The notes beneath the pieces are model-generated. The model made no database searches. It was not told the DNA's origin and saw nothing but the letters and a program-made list of their open reading frames with translations. A stretch of 62,351 nt of DNA from Nostoc sp. NOS(2021). Its GTDB lineage: Bacteria > Cyanobacteriota > Cyanobacteriia > Cyanobacteriales > Nostocaceae. The position numbers and the translations under genes were made by a program. Where the stretch lies: positions 1 through 62,351 of the forward strand of contig NZ_JABXKM010000088.1 in assembly GCF_017115025.1 (NCBI RefSeq), in the 5' to 3' direction. This document shows, one piece after another, positions 34,346-43,282 of this stretch. How positions within the stretch are numbered: the stretch's first letter is position 1; every line of letters begins with the position of its first letter.

Positions 34346-34684
34346 ATGCACGTTCTAAAAAGATCCATCAAACCAGCAACCTATATATCGTTCCTCCACA
34401 TTTACCAAACTACTTGGGGGACTGCTGGTGATATTTGTTTAATCCGTGAATCTGTAGCTAATGATAGTACAGCGAAGTTTGTGGGTCATAAAATCGAACT
34501 AGCAATACCAAAAGGGTTGGAGCGCGATCGCATCGCCAACTGTCCGATCATCAAAGTTGCAGGTAATGTCGGCGATGGACATCCTAAAGAGCATCCGTTG
34601 GAATGGGAAGCTTATGAGGGTGTAGATCCAGAAATAGCTCTAGCTGCTCTCAAACCTTGGGGCTTCAAGTTAATTGAACTCTAA
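34346..34684 (+). CDS. Hypothetical protein
   Basis: A 112-residue protein not recognised. The N-terminus is basic (VLKRSIKPATY), the middle holds KIELAIPKGLERDRIANCPIIKV and the C-terminus EIALAALKPWGFKLIEL. A weak TAAGGATT ribosome site is found. Codon use and the HIP1 site inside look native. It is isolated between two unrelated genes. Confidence 0.55.
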   Translation: MHVLKRSIKPATYISFLHIYQTTWGTAGDICLIRESVANDSTAKFVGHKIELAIPKGLERDRIANCPIIKVAGNVGDGHPKEHPLEWEAYEGVDPEIALAALKPWGFKLIEL

Positions 34685-34850
34685 TGTGGCGATTTGATCG
34701 GCTCAACTCGCTTTCGTTCTTCTGAAACTATTTTTTCCCCTAGCGCCATCAGACATTGGCTCAAATGGAAAAATTCATCTAATAGACATAGGAGTGAAAT
34801 TAATTATGGGTTGCCCGAAATCCTTGGTAGGCATAATTCATAAATTGTAC

Positions 34851-35720
34851 CTACGTCATTTTCACTCCTACGTCTAATATACTAAACCAGGTTTCTAAAT
34901 CCGCGATCGCCTGAAAATCCAACAATGCTTCACCGAGATTTTCTAATTGTTCTAAGGAGAGAGTTTCAATACGGTCTAGCATCTCTTGGGGTAATTCTCC
35001 CACCTGTCGAGTAAGCAGACGGAGAATCAGCAATTGCCCTTCTGCTTTTCGTCCTTCTTCCCGTCCTCGTTGTTCTCCTCGTTGTTCCCCTTCTCTTAGA
35101 ATTTCTTGATAAATCACTGACTCGCGCATCATACCCTCCCGAAATAATTGTCGAATCAAGTCTTGATTGTATTTTAACCCCGCTAAGATTTGGGTGTAAG
35201 TAGAAATTTCTGGTCTTTGTCTTGGCTCAAGTTGATTAACTTTTCCCACAATTTGTTGCAACAAGGCTTGAGGTTGCGTGGTTGCGGTCAGTGGTGCTAA
35301 TGGTAACAAAGCTGGGTCATTGAGGAATAGTTCGGGATTTTCTGACCATAAGCGAATCACGCGATATTCGTGATGAGTAGTTTCGACTGTAAAGGCAGTT
35401 TCAATTACTGTTTCTGATGCAGGCGGAAGCAATAATACGACAACTTGCGTTATTGGTAGGCGGTACAAACGATATAAGCGTACCCAATAATCTAGCATCC
35501 GCAAGGGTAGGGGTGGCGTAGATTCTAGTTTGGTTTGAAATTCCAGATGGAGAATGCGTCCTTCTAATTGTAAGAATGTTACATAATCAGCGCGAATTGG
35601 TTCAATGCTCAATTCGGTTTTGAGGACTTTGACGGAAGTTTGGGGTGTTCCTAATACCCAACTGGCAAAGGTAGCAGGATGTTTTTCGGACAGGAGTTTG
35701 CAGAGGTTATCAAAGGACAT
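34851..35720 (-). CDS. Rpn-family PD-(D/E)XK recombination-promoting nuclease / putative transposase
   Basis: A 289-residue protein of the large cyanobacterial Rpn/DUF4351 group. Asp in IRADYVTFLQL and Glu in ILHLEFQTK (about residues 45-65) form the PD-(D/E)XK-like core, with Gln in the Lys position. LRMLDYWVRLYRLY and PITQVVVLLLPP follow as usual. A charged EGEQRGEQRGREEGRKAEGQ stretch (about 210-230) precedes the DUF4351 C-terminal domain (LLILRLLTRQVGELP). Such genes occur in many copies in Nostoc. No transposon ends were seen around it. Confidence 0.82.
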   Translation of the reverse strand: MSFDNLCKLLSEKHPATFASWVLGTPQTSVKVLKTELSIEPIRADYVTFLQLEGRILHLEFQTKLESTPPLPLRMLDYWVRLYRLYRLPITQVVVLLLPPASETVIETAFTVETTHHEYRVIRLWSENPELFLNDPALLPLAPLTATTQPQALLQQIVGKVNQLEPRQRPEISTYTQILAGLKYNQDLIRQLFREGMMRESVIYQEILREGEQRGEQRGREEGRKAEGQLLILRLLTRQVGELPQEMLDRIETLSLEQLENLGEALLDFQAIADLETWFSILDVGVKMT

Positions 35721-36032
35721 TGACGATCGCCAACAATTGAACGAGGTATTGTTATTATCTCGTGCAGTGGTTTGAGTAGGCGATGTCTACGACGGGCGTA
35801 GCTGCGGCACCATCGCTCAAGCAAGCTCATTATTATACTCTGGGCGTATCTTTTTAAATTCCTGTAGTATTTACATTAATATTCTATTTCTAGCTAGGTT
35901 GAGTTATCAGACGGTAAAAAGATAACTGTAGCGGTTCCTGATTTACTAGTAAAAACCTAACTACCTTCTCTTTCCCTACCAAGGAAAGGGCAGAAACAGC
36001 CTTTATTACTAAAGAAATTACGAATTATACAA
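35721..36032. other. Intergenic region between divergent genes
   Basis: About 310 bases. It includes a copy of the highly iterated sequence around GATGTCTACGACGGGCGTAG (35783-35802), also seen near 41910, 49205 and 56705. A short palindrome, CTTTCCCTACCAAGGAAAG (35968-35986), lies close to the HEAT-NACHT gene start and may be regulatory. Confidence 0.45.
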
Positions 36033-39000
36033 ATGTATCTGCACATAATTAAAAAGCGATCGTCACCCTTTTTTCTTTTTTCCTTTACCCTGCTGTTGAC
36101 ACTCCTCCTCGCCCTACCTTGGGTAAGCGCGAAAGAACAGCCTAAGCCGAAGCCAGAAGCGTGGCAGATTAACGGTATCATTGCTGCCCTTGATGATGGA
36201 TATGACGGAGTAAAGAGCAATGCATTCAACAAATTAGCTGAATATGATCTGAAAGATTTAAAATCTCTGGGGAAGAAACCAGAAGATATTGCTCAAAAAG
36301 CTGCCAAAATCCTCAAGGATAAAACTGTTAACCCCTCTGCTCGTTCCAGTGCAGCATCGGCATTAGGAAATCTGGGGGAGGCAGCCAAACCCTACATCAA
36401 AGACATCGTTGACATCCTCAAGGATAAAACCGTTGACTCCTATCTTCGTTACAATGCAGCATCGGCATTAGGAAATCTGGGGGAGGCAGCCAAACCCTAC
36501 ATCAAAGACATCGTTGACATCCTCAAGGATAAAACCGTTGACCCCGTTGTTCGTAGAGGTGCAGCATCGGCATTGGGAAATCTGGGGGAAGCAGCCAAAC
36601 CCTACATCAAAGACATTGCTGACATCCTCAAGGATAAAACCGTTGACTCCTATCTTCGTTCCGATGCAGCAGAGGCATTGGGAAATCTGGGGGAGGCAGC
36701 CAAACCCTACGTTAAAGATATCGCTGACATCCTCAAGGATAAAACCGTTGACCCCAAGGTTCGTAGAGGTGCAGCATCGGCATTGGGAAATCTGGGGGAG
36801 GCAGCCAAACCCTACGTCAAAGACATCCTCGACTTCCTCAAGGATAAAACCGTTGACAATCTTGTTCGTAGAGATGCGGCATCGGCATTAGGAAATCTGG
36901 GGGAGGCAGCCAAACTCTACGTCAAAGACATTGCTGACATCCTCAAGGATAAATCCGTTGACTCCTTTGTTCGTGGAGGTGCAGCAGAGGCATTGGGAAA
37001 ACTGGGGGAGGTAGCCAAACCCTACGTCAAAGATATTGCTGACATCCTCAAGGATAAAACCCTTGAATCCTATCTTCGTTCCGATGCAGCAAAGGCATTG
37101 AGCAATCTGGGGGAGGTAGCCGACATCGTTGACATCCTCAAGGATAAAACCCTTGAATCCTCTGCTCGTTCCGGTGCAGCAGAGGCATTGAGCAATCTGG
37201 GGGAGGTAGCCAAACCCTACGTCAAAGACATCTTCGACATTCTCAAGGATAAAACCCTTGAATCCTATGTTCGTTCCGGTGCAGCAGAGGCATTGGGAAA
37301 GATAGAACAATTCAACCTGAATAATATTGTTGTAATTCTGGATAGCATCTATTACGCAAATTCTAAGGAACTTAAAGAGTGGCGATTTTTAACATATTTT
37401 CTGGGTCGCGGCACTGATGAAGTAAAAACACTGCTTACATGGTTAGGTTTTCCTAAACCTAAAACAGTTCCTGTTTCATTAAACCACGATCGCGGTGATA
37501 AAACTCTCAAAATCTTTGCCCAAGTCTGGGAACCAAGTCAAGATTTTGAACGATTACGCGAAGACTTAGCAAAGCAAATTGCTGTAGTTGCCAGAAAAGT
37601 CTTTTGGGAACCGCAAGATATTGTGATTTTAGAAACTCACTACAATAACCTCAAAAACGCTGGCTACAACGAAGCTGATTCGCTGCAATCAGTAATAGTT
37701 AATCTTAAAGGTTGGCAGTGGTTTTTTAACGCCATAACTACTATTTTGATTCACGCTACCTTTTGGCTTGCCCTCATCTTCGCTTATCCCAAGTTTCCCC
37801 AAGTTCAAGCCATCTTCTTCTGGAACCCTTGGGTAAGGCGCATCTTAGGCGTGGGCTACGTCGGCTTTCTCCTCGCCTGGATTCCCTTTTTCCGCCGCAA
37901 GTTATTTGAACCCTTTAAACCTTCCCTACTAGCCGATGCCGGGTTAGATGATTTTAACCCCGAAGCATACTTTCCAGAATCTAAAGTGAAAGTTCCCAGT
38001 GCCGAAGAACCCCAAGCAATTACCCAGGTGCTACCCAGCATCACAGGGCAAATAGTCTTAGAAGGTGATTCTGGTTTGGGTAAGTCGATGTTTCTCCGCC
38101 ATCTGGTGAAAACCTCCCCGCGCATAGTGGTTTATTTACCCGCCCGCAAGTGTGACAAAGGGGTAATTGAAGCAATTCAAGCCAAGCTGCACGGGCAAGC
38201 ACAAGATGCTGATTTTCTCAAGAATTTAATTTATAGTGGTGCGTTAGATATCTGCATTGACGGACTCAACGAAGTCACAGCTGACACTAGGGCAAAAATC
38301 TGCCAGTTTGTCGAAAGCTATTTCCGGGGTAACATCATCATGACTACCCAGCCCCTAGAGTGGACACCACCCTCAACAGCCAAGATATATAAATTACAGC
38401 CCCTTGAGCAAACACAAATTCAGCAATTTTTGATTTCCCGTCAGCCACGACTGCCCAAAGATGCCAAAGTTCAGGGTAATAATTACGAGCAAGCCTGTAT
38501 TAGCTATCTAGCAACAGCCCTCAGCAACCAGCAATCAGCAGAGGAATTAACGCCTAACCAAAGGGTTCTCTCTAACCCAATGGATTTAACTGTTGTGGCC
38601 TTAATGATCTCCCAAGGTGAATACCCCGATTTGTTTCACCTGCAACAACAGCAATATAATTTGATGGCAGCCGAATACCTGCAAGAGTGGAACCAGGAAT
38701 TTCCCTTAAAAAAATTCTCCGATGCAGTCTATCAAATGCGGCTAAACGATGAGCAGGCGCTACCTGGAGATGAATTTTACCAGGTAGTACAGTCTTTAGA
38801 AGATGAGAAATATAAAATGGTCGTCAGCCGTCAGTGGCAAAACGAAGAAGGTGCAGCCAAGAGAGAATGGCATTTCCGCCACGATAAGATTATGGATTTC
38901 TTTTTGGTGCCGAACTTTCTGGGCGAGAAAGATGAAGCTAAAAATCGGCTGATTGACCACATGGGCGACCCCCGTTTTCGCGGTGTATACTTTTTGCTAG

Positions 39001-39122
39001 TAAACTTACTGCCTTTAGATGCTGCCAAAGAACTGAAGGAAAAATTAATTCAATACGCCGCCGATACCAAAGACCATACTGTGAGTGATACCTTCGTGCA
39101 ATTATTGCGGCCAAGGTCGTGA
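36033..39122 (+). CDS. Membrane-spanning HEAT-repeat and NACHT-like NTPase protein
   Basis: A 1029-residue protein. Residues 1-35 look like a signal peptide or signal anchor with a Leu-rich core (TLLLTLLLALPWVSA). Residues 93-425 are ten HEAT-like repeats of 35 residues, nearly identical (DILKDKTVD then AASALGNLGEAAKPY). Residues 430-555 form an unassigned domain with FLGRGTDEVKTLLTWLG. Hydrophobic spans at about 562-585 and 599-620 cross the membrane. The C-terminal half is a STAND/NACHT-like NTPase: Walker A GDSGLGKS (about 678-685), Walker B ALDICIDGLNEV (about 742), IIMTTQP (sensor). The HEAT part should thus be outside the cytoplasm and the NTPase inside, suggesting signal transfer across the membrane. 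Confidence 0.82.
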   Translation: MYLHIIKKRSSPFFLFSFTLLLTLLLALPWVSAKEQPKPKPEAWQINGIIAALDDGYDGVKSNAFNKLAEYDLKDLKSLGKKPEDIAQKAAKILKDKTVNPSARSSAASALGNLGEAAKPYIKDIVDILKDKTVDSYLRYNAASALGNLGEAAKPYIKDIVDILKDKTVDPVVRRGAASALGNLGEAAKPYIKDIADILKDKTVDSYLRSDAAEALGNLGEAAKPYVKDIADILKDKTVDPKVRRGAASALGNLGEAAKPYVKDILDFLKDKTVDNLVRRDAASALGNLGEAAKLYVKDIADILKDKSVDSFVRGGAAEALGKLGEVAKPYVKDIADILKDKTLESYLRSDAAKALSNLGEVADIVDILKDKTLESSARSGAAEALSNLGEVAKPYVKDIFDILKDKTLESYVRSGAAEALGKIEQFNLNNIVVILDSIYYANSKELKEWRFLTYFLGRGTDEVKTLLTWLGFPKPKTVPVSLNHDRGDKTLKIFAQVWEPSQDFERLREDLAKQIAVVARKVFWEPQDIVILETHYNNLKNAGYNEADSLQSVIVNLKGWQWFFNAITTILIHATFWLALIFAYPKFPQVQAIFFWNPWVRRILGVGYVGFLLAWIPFFRRKLFEPFKPSLLADAGLDDFNPEAYFPESKVKVPSAEEPQAITQVLPSITGQIVLEGDSGLGKSMFLRHLVKTSPRIVVYLPARKCDKGVIEAIQAKLHGQAQDADFLKNLIYSGALDICIDGLNEVTADTRAKICQFVESYFRGNIIMTTQPLEWTPPSTAKIYKLQPLEQTQIQQFLISRQPRLPKDAKVQGNNYEQACISYLATALSNQQSAEELTPNQRVLSNPMDLTVVALMISQGEYPDLFHLQQQQYNLMAAEYLQEWNQEFPLKKFSDAVYQMRLNDEQALPGDEFYQVVQSLEDEKYKMVVSRQWQNEEGAAKREWHFRHDKIMDFFLVPNFLGEKDEAKNRLIDHMGDPRFRGVYFLLVNLLPLDAAKELKEKLIQYAADTKDHTVSDTFVQLLRPRS
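36310..37310 (+). repeat. 105-bp tandem repeats encoding HEAT units
   Basis: About ten units of 105 bases. The start of AAGGAT in successive units is 36420 and 36525. The eighth unit is shortened (KPYVKD part missing). Differences concentrate at a few codons after KDKTVD. Confidence 0.92.
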
Positions 39123-39190
39123 GATGAATTCGTAATTAAGAAAGAGACTTATAGTCTGAAGGGAAATTTTTGATTTAATTAAAATGAGTC

Positions 39191-39358
39191 TTTGAACTGG
39201 ATGAATCCACCTCTGAACTCCGTTAACGAGTATTTGAACTGGATGAATCCACCTCTGAACTCCGTTAACGAGTGTTTGAACTGGATGAATCCACCTCTGA
39301 ACTCCGTCAACGAGTGTTTGAACTGGATGAATCCACCTTTGAACTCCGTTAACGAGTC
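39191..39358. repeat. Four 42-bp tandem repeats
   Basis: Units begin with TTTGAACTGGATGAATCCAC at 39191, 39233, 39275 and 39317; a partial fifth follows. Identity between units is very high. Because 42 is a multiple of three, frames stay open on both strands (14-residue units NWMNPPLNSVNECL on plus, SLTEFRGGFIQFKH on minus). Confidence 0.93.
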
Positions 39359-39371
39359 TTTGATACTCGTG

Positions 39372-39445
39372 AATAGACCATGCGGTAGGGGCACAGCATT
39401 GCTGTGCCCCTACGACAGATGTGGTTCAAATACATGAAAACTGCT
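39372..39445. repeat. Dispersed palindromic repeat, copy 2
   Basis: Matches 31488-31558 almost base for base, with the palindrome TAGGGGCACAGCA T TGCTGTGCCCCTA more complete here. Confidence 0.8.
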
Positions 39446-39475
39446 GTAAATACGTTACGTAAGCGAAGCTCGTCG

Positions 39476-39624
39476 TAGGGGACTGACAAGAAATAGATTA
39501 TCCATCTTGTGGGGTGGGCATCCTGCCCGCCCTGGATATGGGACGGGTGTTCGCGTAGCGGCACGTAGTGCGGACACCCATCCCACAAGAAAATTTGGAA
39601 TGTTTTTTTATTTGGAAGTCCCTA
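39476..39624. mobile_element. MITE copy A
   Basis: A 149-base non-coding element with inverted ends around GGGACTGACAAG / AGTCCC. The middle holds CTTGTGGGGTGGG pairing with its complement region TCCCACAAG, and TTCGCGTAGCGGCACGTAGT. A second copy in inverse orientation is at 59401-59574. Confidence 0.8.
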
Positions 39625-39723
39625 GATATCGCACTTTTGCCAAAACCTACCAGCTAGCCAATAATCTGATCTACTAGACAAAACGCACACCAATTGTGAT
39701 TAGTGTGCGTCTGCCGTTAGATT

Positions 39724-41574
39724 TTAAAAGTTCTCGAATTTAGCGATCGCATCCTTTATCTTATCCACCACCTCATCTACAGGTATAACTCCCAATTCCC
39801 CAGAGGCGCGGGTACGGATACTCAAAGTGTTAGTTTCCACTTCCTTAGCTCCCACCACAGCCATCACGGGTATTTTTTCTTTCTCTGCATTGCGAATCTG
39901 TTTACCCAAGCGATCGCCACTGGTATCAACTTCTGCACGGATGCCCAACGCTCTCATTTTCGCCACCACATCTTTAGCAAAGTCTAGCTGTGTATCACCC
40001 ACTGGCAATAATCTAGCTTGCACTGGCGCTAACCACAAAGGGAAATCACCTGCATATTCTTCAATTAAAATCCCAATCAACCTTTCCAGTGAACCAAAAG
40101 GCGCACGGTGAATCATCACAGGGCGTTTGCGAACCCCATCTTCGGCGACGTACTCCAAATCAAAGCGTTCAGGCAAATTGTAATCTACCTGCACAGTTCC
40201 TAATTGCCACTCCCGATCTAGGGCATCACTAAAGATAAAGTCAAGTTTTGGCCCATAAAATGCCGCCTCTCCAATACCTTCAAAGTGTTCCATCCCCAAG
40301 GTTTCAACTGCGCGGCGAATCGCACCTTCGGCTTTGTCCCAAACTTCATCTGAACCGATGTACTTATCACTAGCAGGATCGCGGAAACTCAGCCTAGCTT
40401 TAAAGTTCTTCAGTTGTAGACTATTGAACACCGACAAAATCAAATCCACCACACTGAGGAATTCACTATCCAGCTGTTCTGGGGTAACGAACAGGTGAGA
40501 ATCATCCACAGTAAAACCGCGCACCCGCGTTAAACCGCCCAATTCCCCTGATTGTTCGTAGCGGTAAACAGTACCAAATTCTGCCAGTCGCATTGGTAGT
40601 TCCCGATAAGAGCGCAACTCACTTTGATATATTTGGATATGGAAGGGACAGTTCATTGGCTTGAGGACAAAGCCCTCTTCTTTGGCGGCGGCTTCCTCGT
40701 CATCCGCCATCAAAGGGAACATATCTTCTTTATATTTCTGCCAGTGTCCAGATTTTTTAAATAAATCGACTTTAGCAAGATGGGGAGTCACCACAGGCAG
40801 ATAACCCCGTTTTAACTGTTCTTGCTTGAGGAAGTCTTCTAAAATACTCCGTAACAGAGTACCCTTTGGCGTCCACAAAGGTAAACCCGGCCCGACTAGA
40901 TCAGAAAATATAAATAATCCCAGTTCCTTACCCAGTTTCCGATGATCTCGCCGCAGCGCTTCTTCTTTGCGTCGCTTATATTCAGTGAGTTGTTCTGGAC
41001 TTTCCCAAGCGGTGGCATAGATGCGTTGTAATTGGGCTTTGGTTTCATCCCCACGCCAATAAGCACCAGCAACGCTTTCTAGTTCAATTGCTTTCGGGTT
41101 TAATTCACTAGTATTTTCCAGATGAGGCCCCGCACACAAATCCCACCATTCATTCCCCAGGTGGTAAATCGTGATTGGCTCCTCTTTGATATCTGCCAGA
41201 ATTTCTAGCTTGTAAGGTTCCTTAATTTCCTGAATCCGGCGTTCGGCTTCTTCGCGGCTGACTTCTTCCCGAATTACTGCCAGTTTGCGATTGATAATTT
41301 TCGCCATCTCTTTCTTGATGGCTTTGAGATCATTTTCGCTAAATGGTTCTGGATTGTCGAAGTCATAGTAAAAACCGTTTTCAATCCAAGGGCCGATTGT
41401 AACTTGTGCCTTGGGAAACAGCTTTTGTACTGCCATTGCCATTACATGGGAAGCAGTGTGGCGAATCTTTTTTAAGTTCTCCGATTCGCTGGTACGCGGT
41501 AAATAAATTTTTTCAACTTGTTCTGGCTGTTCTGACGGATTCGATGATTTTAGCGACATTGGCTGCTGAACCAT
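39724..41574 (-). CDS. thrS: Threonyl-tRNA synthetase
   Basis: Charges tRNA-Thr. The catalytic class II core has GSGLPLWTPKG-like motif 1 region (VGPGLPLWTPKG), motif 2 TRVRGFTVDDSHLF, and motif 3 MIHRAPFGSLERLIGILIEE. The second additional (editing) domain shows RHTASHVMAMAVQ and WWDLCAGPHL, the HxxxH/CxxxH zinc editing site. The anticodon-binding domain is residues after LAPVQARLLPV. The frame extends upstream to 41784, but that extension is encoded by palindromes and heptamer repeats, so I place the start at the ATG at 41574 (ATG at 41559 is also possible). The N-terminal TGS domain is absent, as in other cyanobacterial ThrS proteins. Confidence 0.9.
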   Translation of the reverse strand: MVQQPMSLKSSNPSEQPEQVEKIYLPRTSESENLKKIRHTASHVMAMAVQKLFPKAQVTIGPWIENGFYYDFDNPEPFSENDLKAIKKEMAKIINRKLAVIREEVSREEAERRIQEIKEPYKLEILADIKEEPITIYHLGNEWWDLCAGPHLENTSELNPKAIELESVAGAYWRGDETKAQLQRIYATAWESPEQLTEYKRRKEEALRRDHRKLGKELGLFIFSDLVGPGLPLWTPKGTLLRSILEDFLKQEQLKRGYLPVVTPHLAKVDLFKKSGHWQKYKEDMFPLMADDEEAAAKEEGFVLKPMNCPFHIQIYQSELRSYRELPMRLAEFGTVYRYEQSGELGGLTRVRGFTVDDSHLFVTPEQLDSEFLSVVDLILSVFNSLQLKNFKARLSFRDPASDKYIGSDEVWDKAEGAIRRAVETLGMEHFEGIGEAAFYGPKLDFIFSDALDREWQLGTVQVDYNLPERFDLEYVAEDGVRKRPVMIHRAPFGSLERLIGILIEEYAGDFPLWLAPVQARLLPVGDTQLDFAKDVVAKMRALGIRAEVDTSGDRLGKQIRNAEKEKIPVMAVVGAKEVETNTLSIRTRASGELGVIPVDEVVDKIKDAIAKFENF

Positions 41575-42147
41575 TGGGGAAGTGATTACAAAAGGTGATT
41601 TATTGAAATCGGCGGGAAACTCCATCCCCTCGTGGGTGGAGAGGGATAGCCGCCCCGCCGCTTGGGGCATTGGGCATTGGGCATTGGCAACTTCTTCGCC
41701 ATGCCCCATGCCCCATTCCCCATGCCCAAAAACTCCATCCCCTTGTGGGTGGAGTTTTTTATCTGAATCTGTAGGCTTATTCAACTATAACGACTTTGAT
41801 TTTTGCCAGTTTGGCTTCATGTTCCCACTACTAGATTAATTTTTAGTCGAGGATAAAAATAAATTTTTGATTGCTTACCTGAGTCTCAAATTCAGGATTG
41901 CACGCGTAGGCGTAGCCCGTCGTAGACATCGCTAAATTATCTGATGAATTGCAACTCGCTGTCATTTATACCTATAGACGCCTCTCCCAAGGAACTGTAC
42001 AAACCCGATATCAAGACTATATAATAAATTTTGTGTTCTTTGTTACATATTTTTACATCCTCGGAATTATGAGAGAAATCAGATAAATGTTAAGAAACAT
42101 AAATAACGTTAATATTAGTAAGCAAGTTTGAAATATGCTTATCATTT
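41575..42147. other. thrS leader and divergent intergenic region
   Basis: Two near-identical 22-base dyads (41620-41641 and 41733-41754), GGGCATT heptamers and their inverted ATGCCCC partners (about 41668-41728) occupy the proximal part. An iterated sequence, CGTAGCCCGTCGTAGACATC, is near 41912. The remainder is AT-rich and should contain promoters for thrS and the DUF2605 gene. Confidence 0.5.
41620..41759. promoter_or_regulatory. Duplicated hairpins in the thrS leader
   Basis: CTCCATCCCC(T/C)(T)GTGGGTGGAG occurs at 41620-41641 and 41733-41754. The second is extended by AAAAA...TTTTT on both sides (41728-41759), giving a bidirectional intrinsic-terminator-like structure. Between them lies a large imperfect inverted repeat of GGGCATT and ATGCCCC heptamers. 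It could attenuate thrS or isolate it from neighbours. Confidence 0.5.
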
Positions 42148-42465
42148 ATGTCAGACTCAAATTTACCAGGGACTGAGTTGCTGAAAACGGTTTTAGAACC
42201 CCTACTGGAAGATTTTCAGCATTGGTTTACGCGATCGCGCCATTTACTCGAAACTGAGCAACTATCATTTATGAGTCACCAAGAGCAATCTGACTTGCTC
42301 TCGCGGGTTAAGCAAGCGCAGGATGAACTAAATACCGTGAAGATGCTGTTTGCTGCTACTGATAAACAAGTCGGGATTGAGATGGCAACGTTAATGCCTT
42401 GGCATCAATTAGTAACAGAATGTTGGAATGTTGCAATGCGGTTTCGTCAAGGGCGTGAAGTCTAA
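42148..42465 (+). CDS. DUF2605 family protein
   Basis: A 105-residue, helical, cytoplasmic protein of a family found in cyanobacteria. The core LLKTVLEPLLEDFQHWFTRSRHLLE, then LLSRVKQAQDEL and the terminal MPWHQLVTECWNVAMRFR are highly characteristic. Function is unknown. It is normally next to a DUF2973 gene, as here (325 bases downstream on the same strand). Confidence 0.85.
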   Translation: MSDSNLPGTELLKTVLEPLLEDFQHWFTRSRHLLETEQLSFMSHQEQSDLLSRVKQAQDELNTVKMLFAATDKQVGIEMATLMPWHQLVTECWNVAMRFRQGREV

Positions 42466-42789
42466 GCAGCAGTTGAGAGCATCCGCTAAGTTTCGGCAGA
42501 CTACTTAGCGATGTCTAACGACAAGCCAAGGATGCGTCTACGCAAGACGGTAGACCAGTTGTCGAGGAAATAGTACAAAATTCTTAACATTTTCTTAACA
42601 TTATTTGGATTAACAAAATAATGTATCCTATGTTACCGTAAGTGGAATAACGGTTGACAAATAGCTTCATATAAAGGTAGTAGCACCAAGAGTGCGTCAA
42701 ATAATCGTCTTAACTGTGAGTCACAGTATCGACGAAGCAAAGCGTTACAAAATAAAGTTTTAAAAATCGCTGCTCTGGAGGAAAATCCA
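42466..42789. other. Intergenic region between DUF2605 and DUF2973 genes
   Basis: About 320 bases with an iterated element (about 42480-42570) containing GCATCC...GGATGC and TACTTAGCGATGTCTAACGAC. The rest is AT-rich and probably contains the DUF2973 promoter; no gene seen. Confidence 0.45.
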
Positions 42790-43119
42790 ATGTTACATCT
42801 GCTTTACATTCTGGCTTTTACAATCCTTGCATTTATAGCTGTTGGCAACTTAATTCGTAACCTGATCATGTTCAGTTTTGATCGGGAGCGAACTTACCCG
42901 GCGAATTCCTCGCAAATGAATAATCAAGGCAACTATGGTTATTATTCATCAAAAAAACAGTTTGTACCCCATCCAGAGTTATTAGATAGCGCGGGCAACT
43001 TAATTAAAGAGCCACTTTTGGTAATGCGTTCGATTAACGTTGAAGATGCGCGTCAACATCTCGATGCACTTTACGAAGCATCTCCAGGACATAAAAGTGA
43101 AAATTCCGAGGAAGCGTAA
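42790..43119 (+). CDS. DUF2973 family membrane protein
   Basis: A 109-residue protein with one N-terminal membrane span (LLYILAFTILAFIAVGNLI) and a soluble tail ending in an acidic Ser/Glu stretch. The region SKKQFVPHPELLDSAGNLI...PLLVMRSI matches DUF2973 of cyanobacteria. An excellent GGAGG site precedes the ATG by eight bases. Function unknown; pairing with DUF2605 is conserved. Confidence 0.85.
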   Translation: MLHLLYILAFTILAFIAVGNLIRNLIMFSFDRERTYPANSSQMNNQGNYGYYSSKKQFVPHPELLDSAGNLIKEPLLVMRSINVEDARQHLDALYEASPGHKSENSEEA

Positions 43120-43282
43120 AAAAGTTAGGAGTTTGGGTGTAAATTATTGATTGATTGTTGTTTTTACATCCTTAACTTTTCCCCTAGCAGAAATTTATTA
43201 CCATCCTTGAATTTGAGGCGATCGCGTCGGTAGGTTGGTAAGTTAACATTGTGTTGTCCACTTGAGACAGGTTTAAGTTGCT

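Larger units (their letters stand above)
39123..39723. other. Repeat-dominated intergenic region between HEAT-NACHT and thrS genes
   Basis: About 600 bases between convergent genes. It contains the 42-bp tandem repeat, the second copy of the 71-base dispersed repeat, and one MITE. I see no gene I would support; open frames on both strands come from the 42-bp repeat. Confidence 0.6.

Noticed and set aside
36514..36891. Open frame of 125 codons in another frame of the HEAT repeat region, and a similar minus-strand frame at 36888-37310
   Set aside because: The 105-bp unit is a multiple of three, so any frame open in one unit stays open in all; the products are frame shadows of the HEAT gene.
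39179..39437. Coding genes on both strands over the 42-bp repeats
   Set aside because: Openness follows from the repeat length; no ribosome site or family match.
41575..41784. N-terminal extension of threonyl-tRNA synthetase by 70 residues
   Set aside because: The extension is encoded by hairpins and heptamer repeats and matches no ThrS domain.
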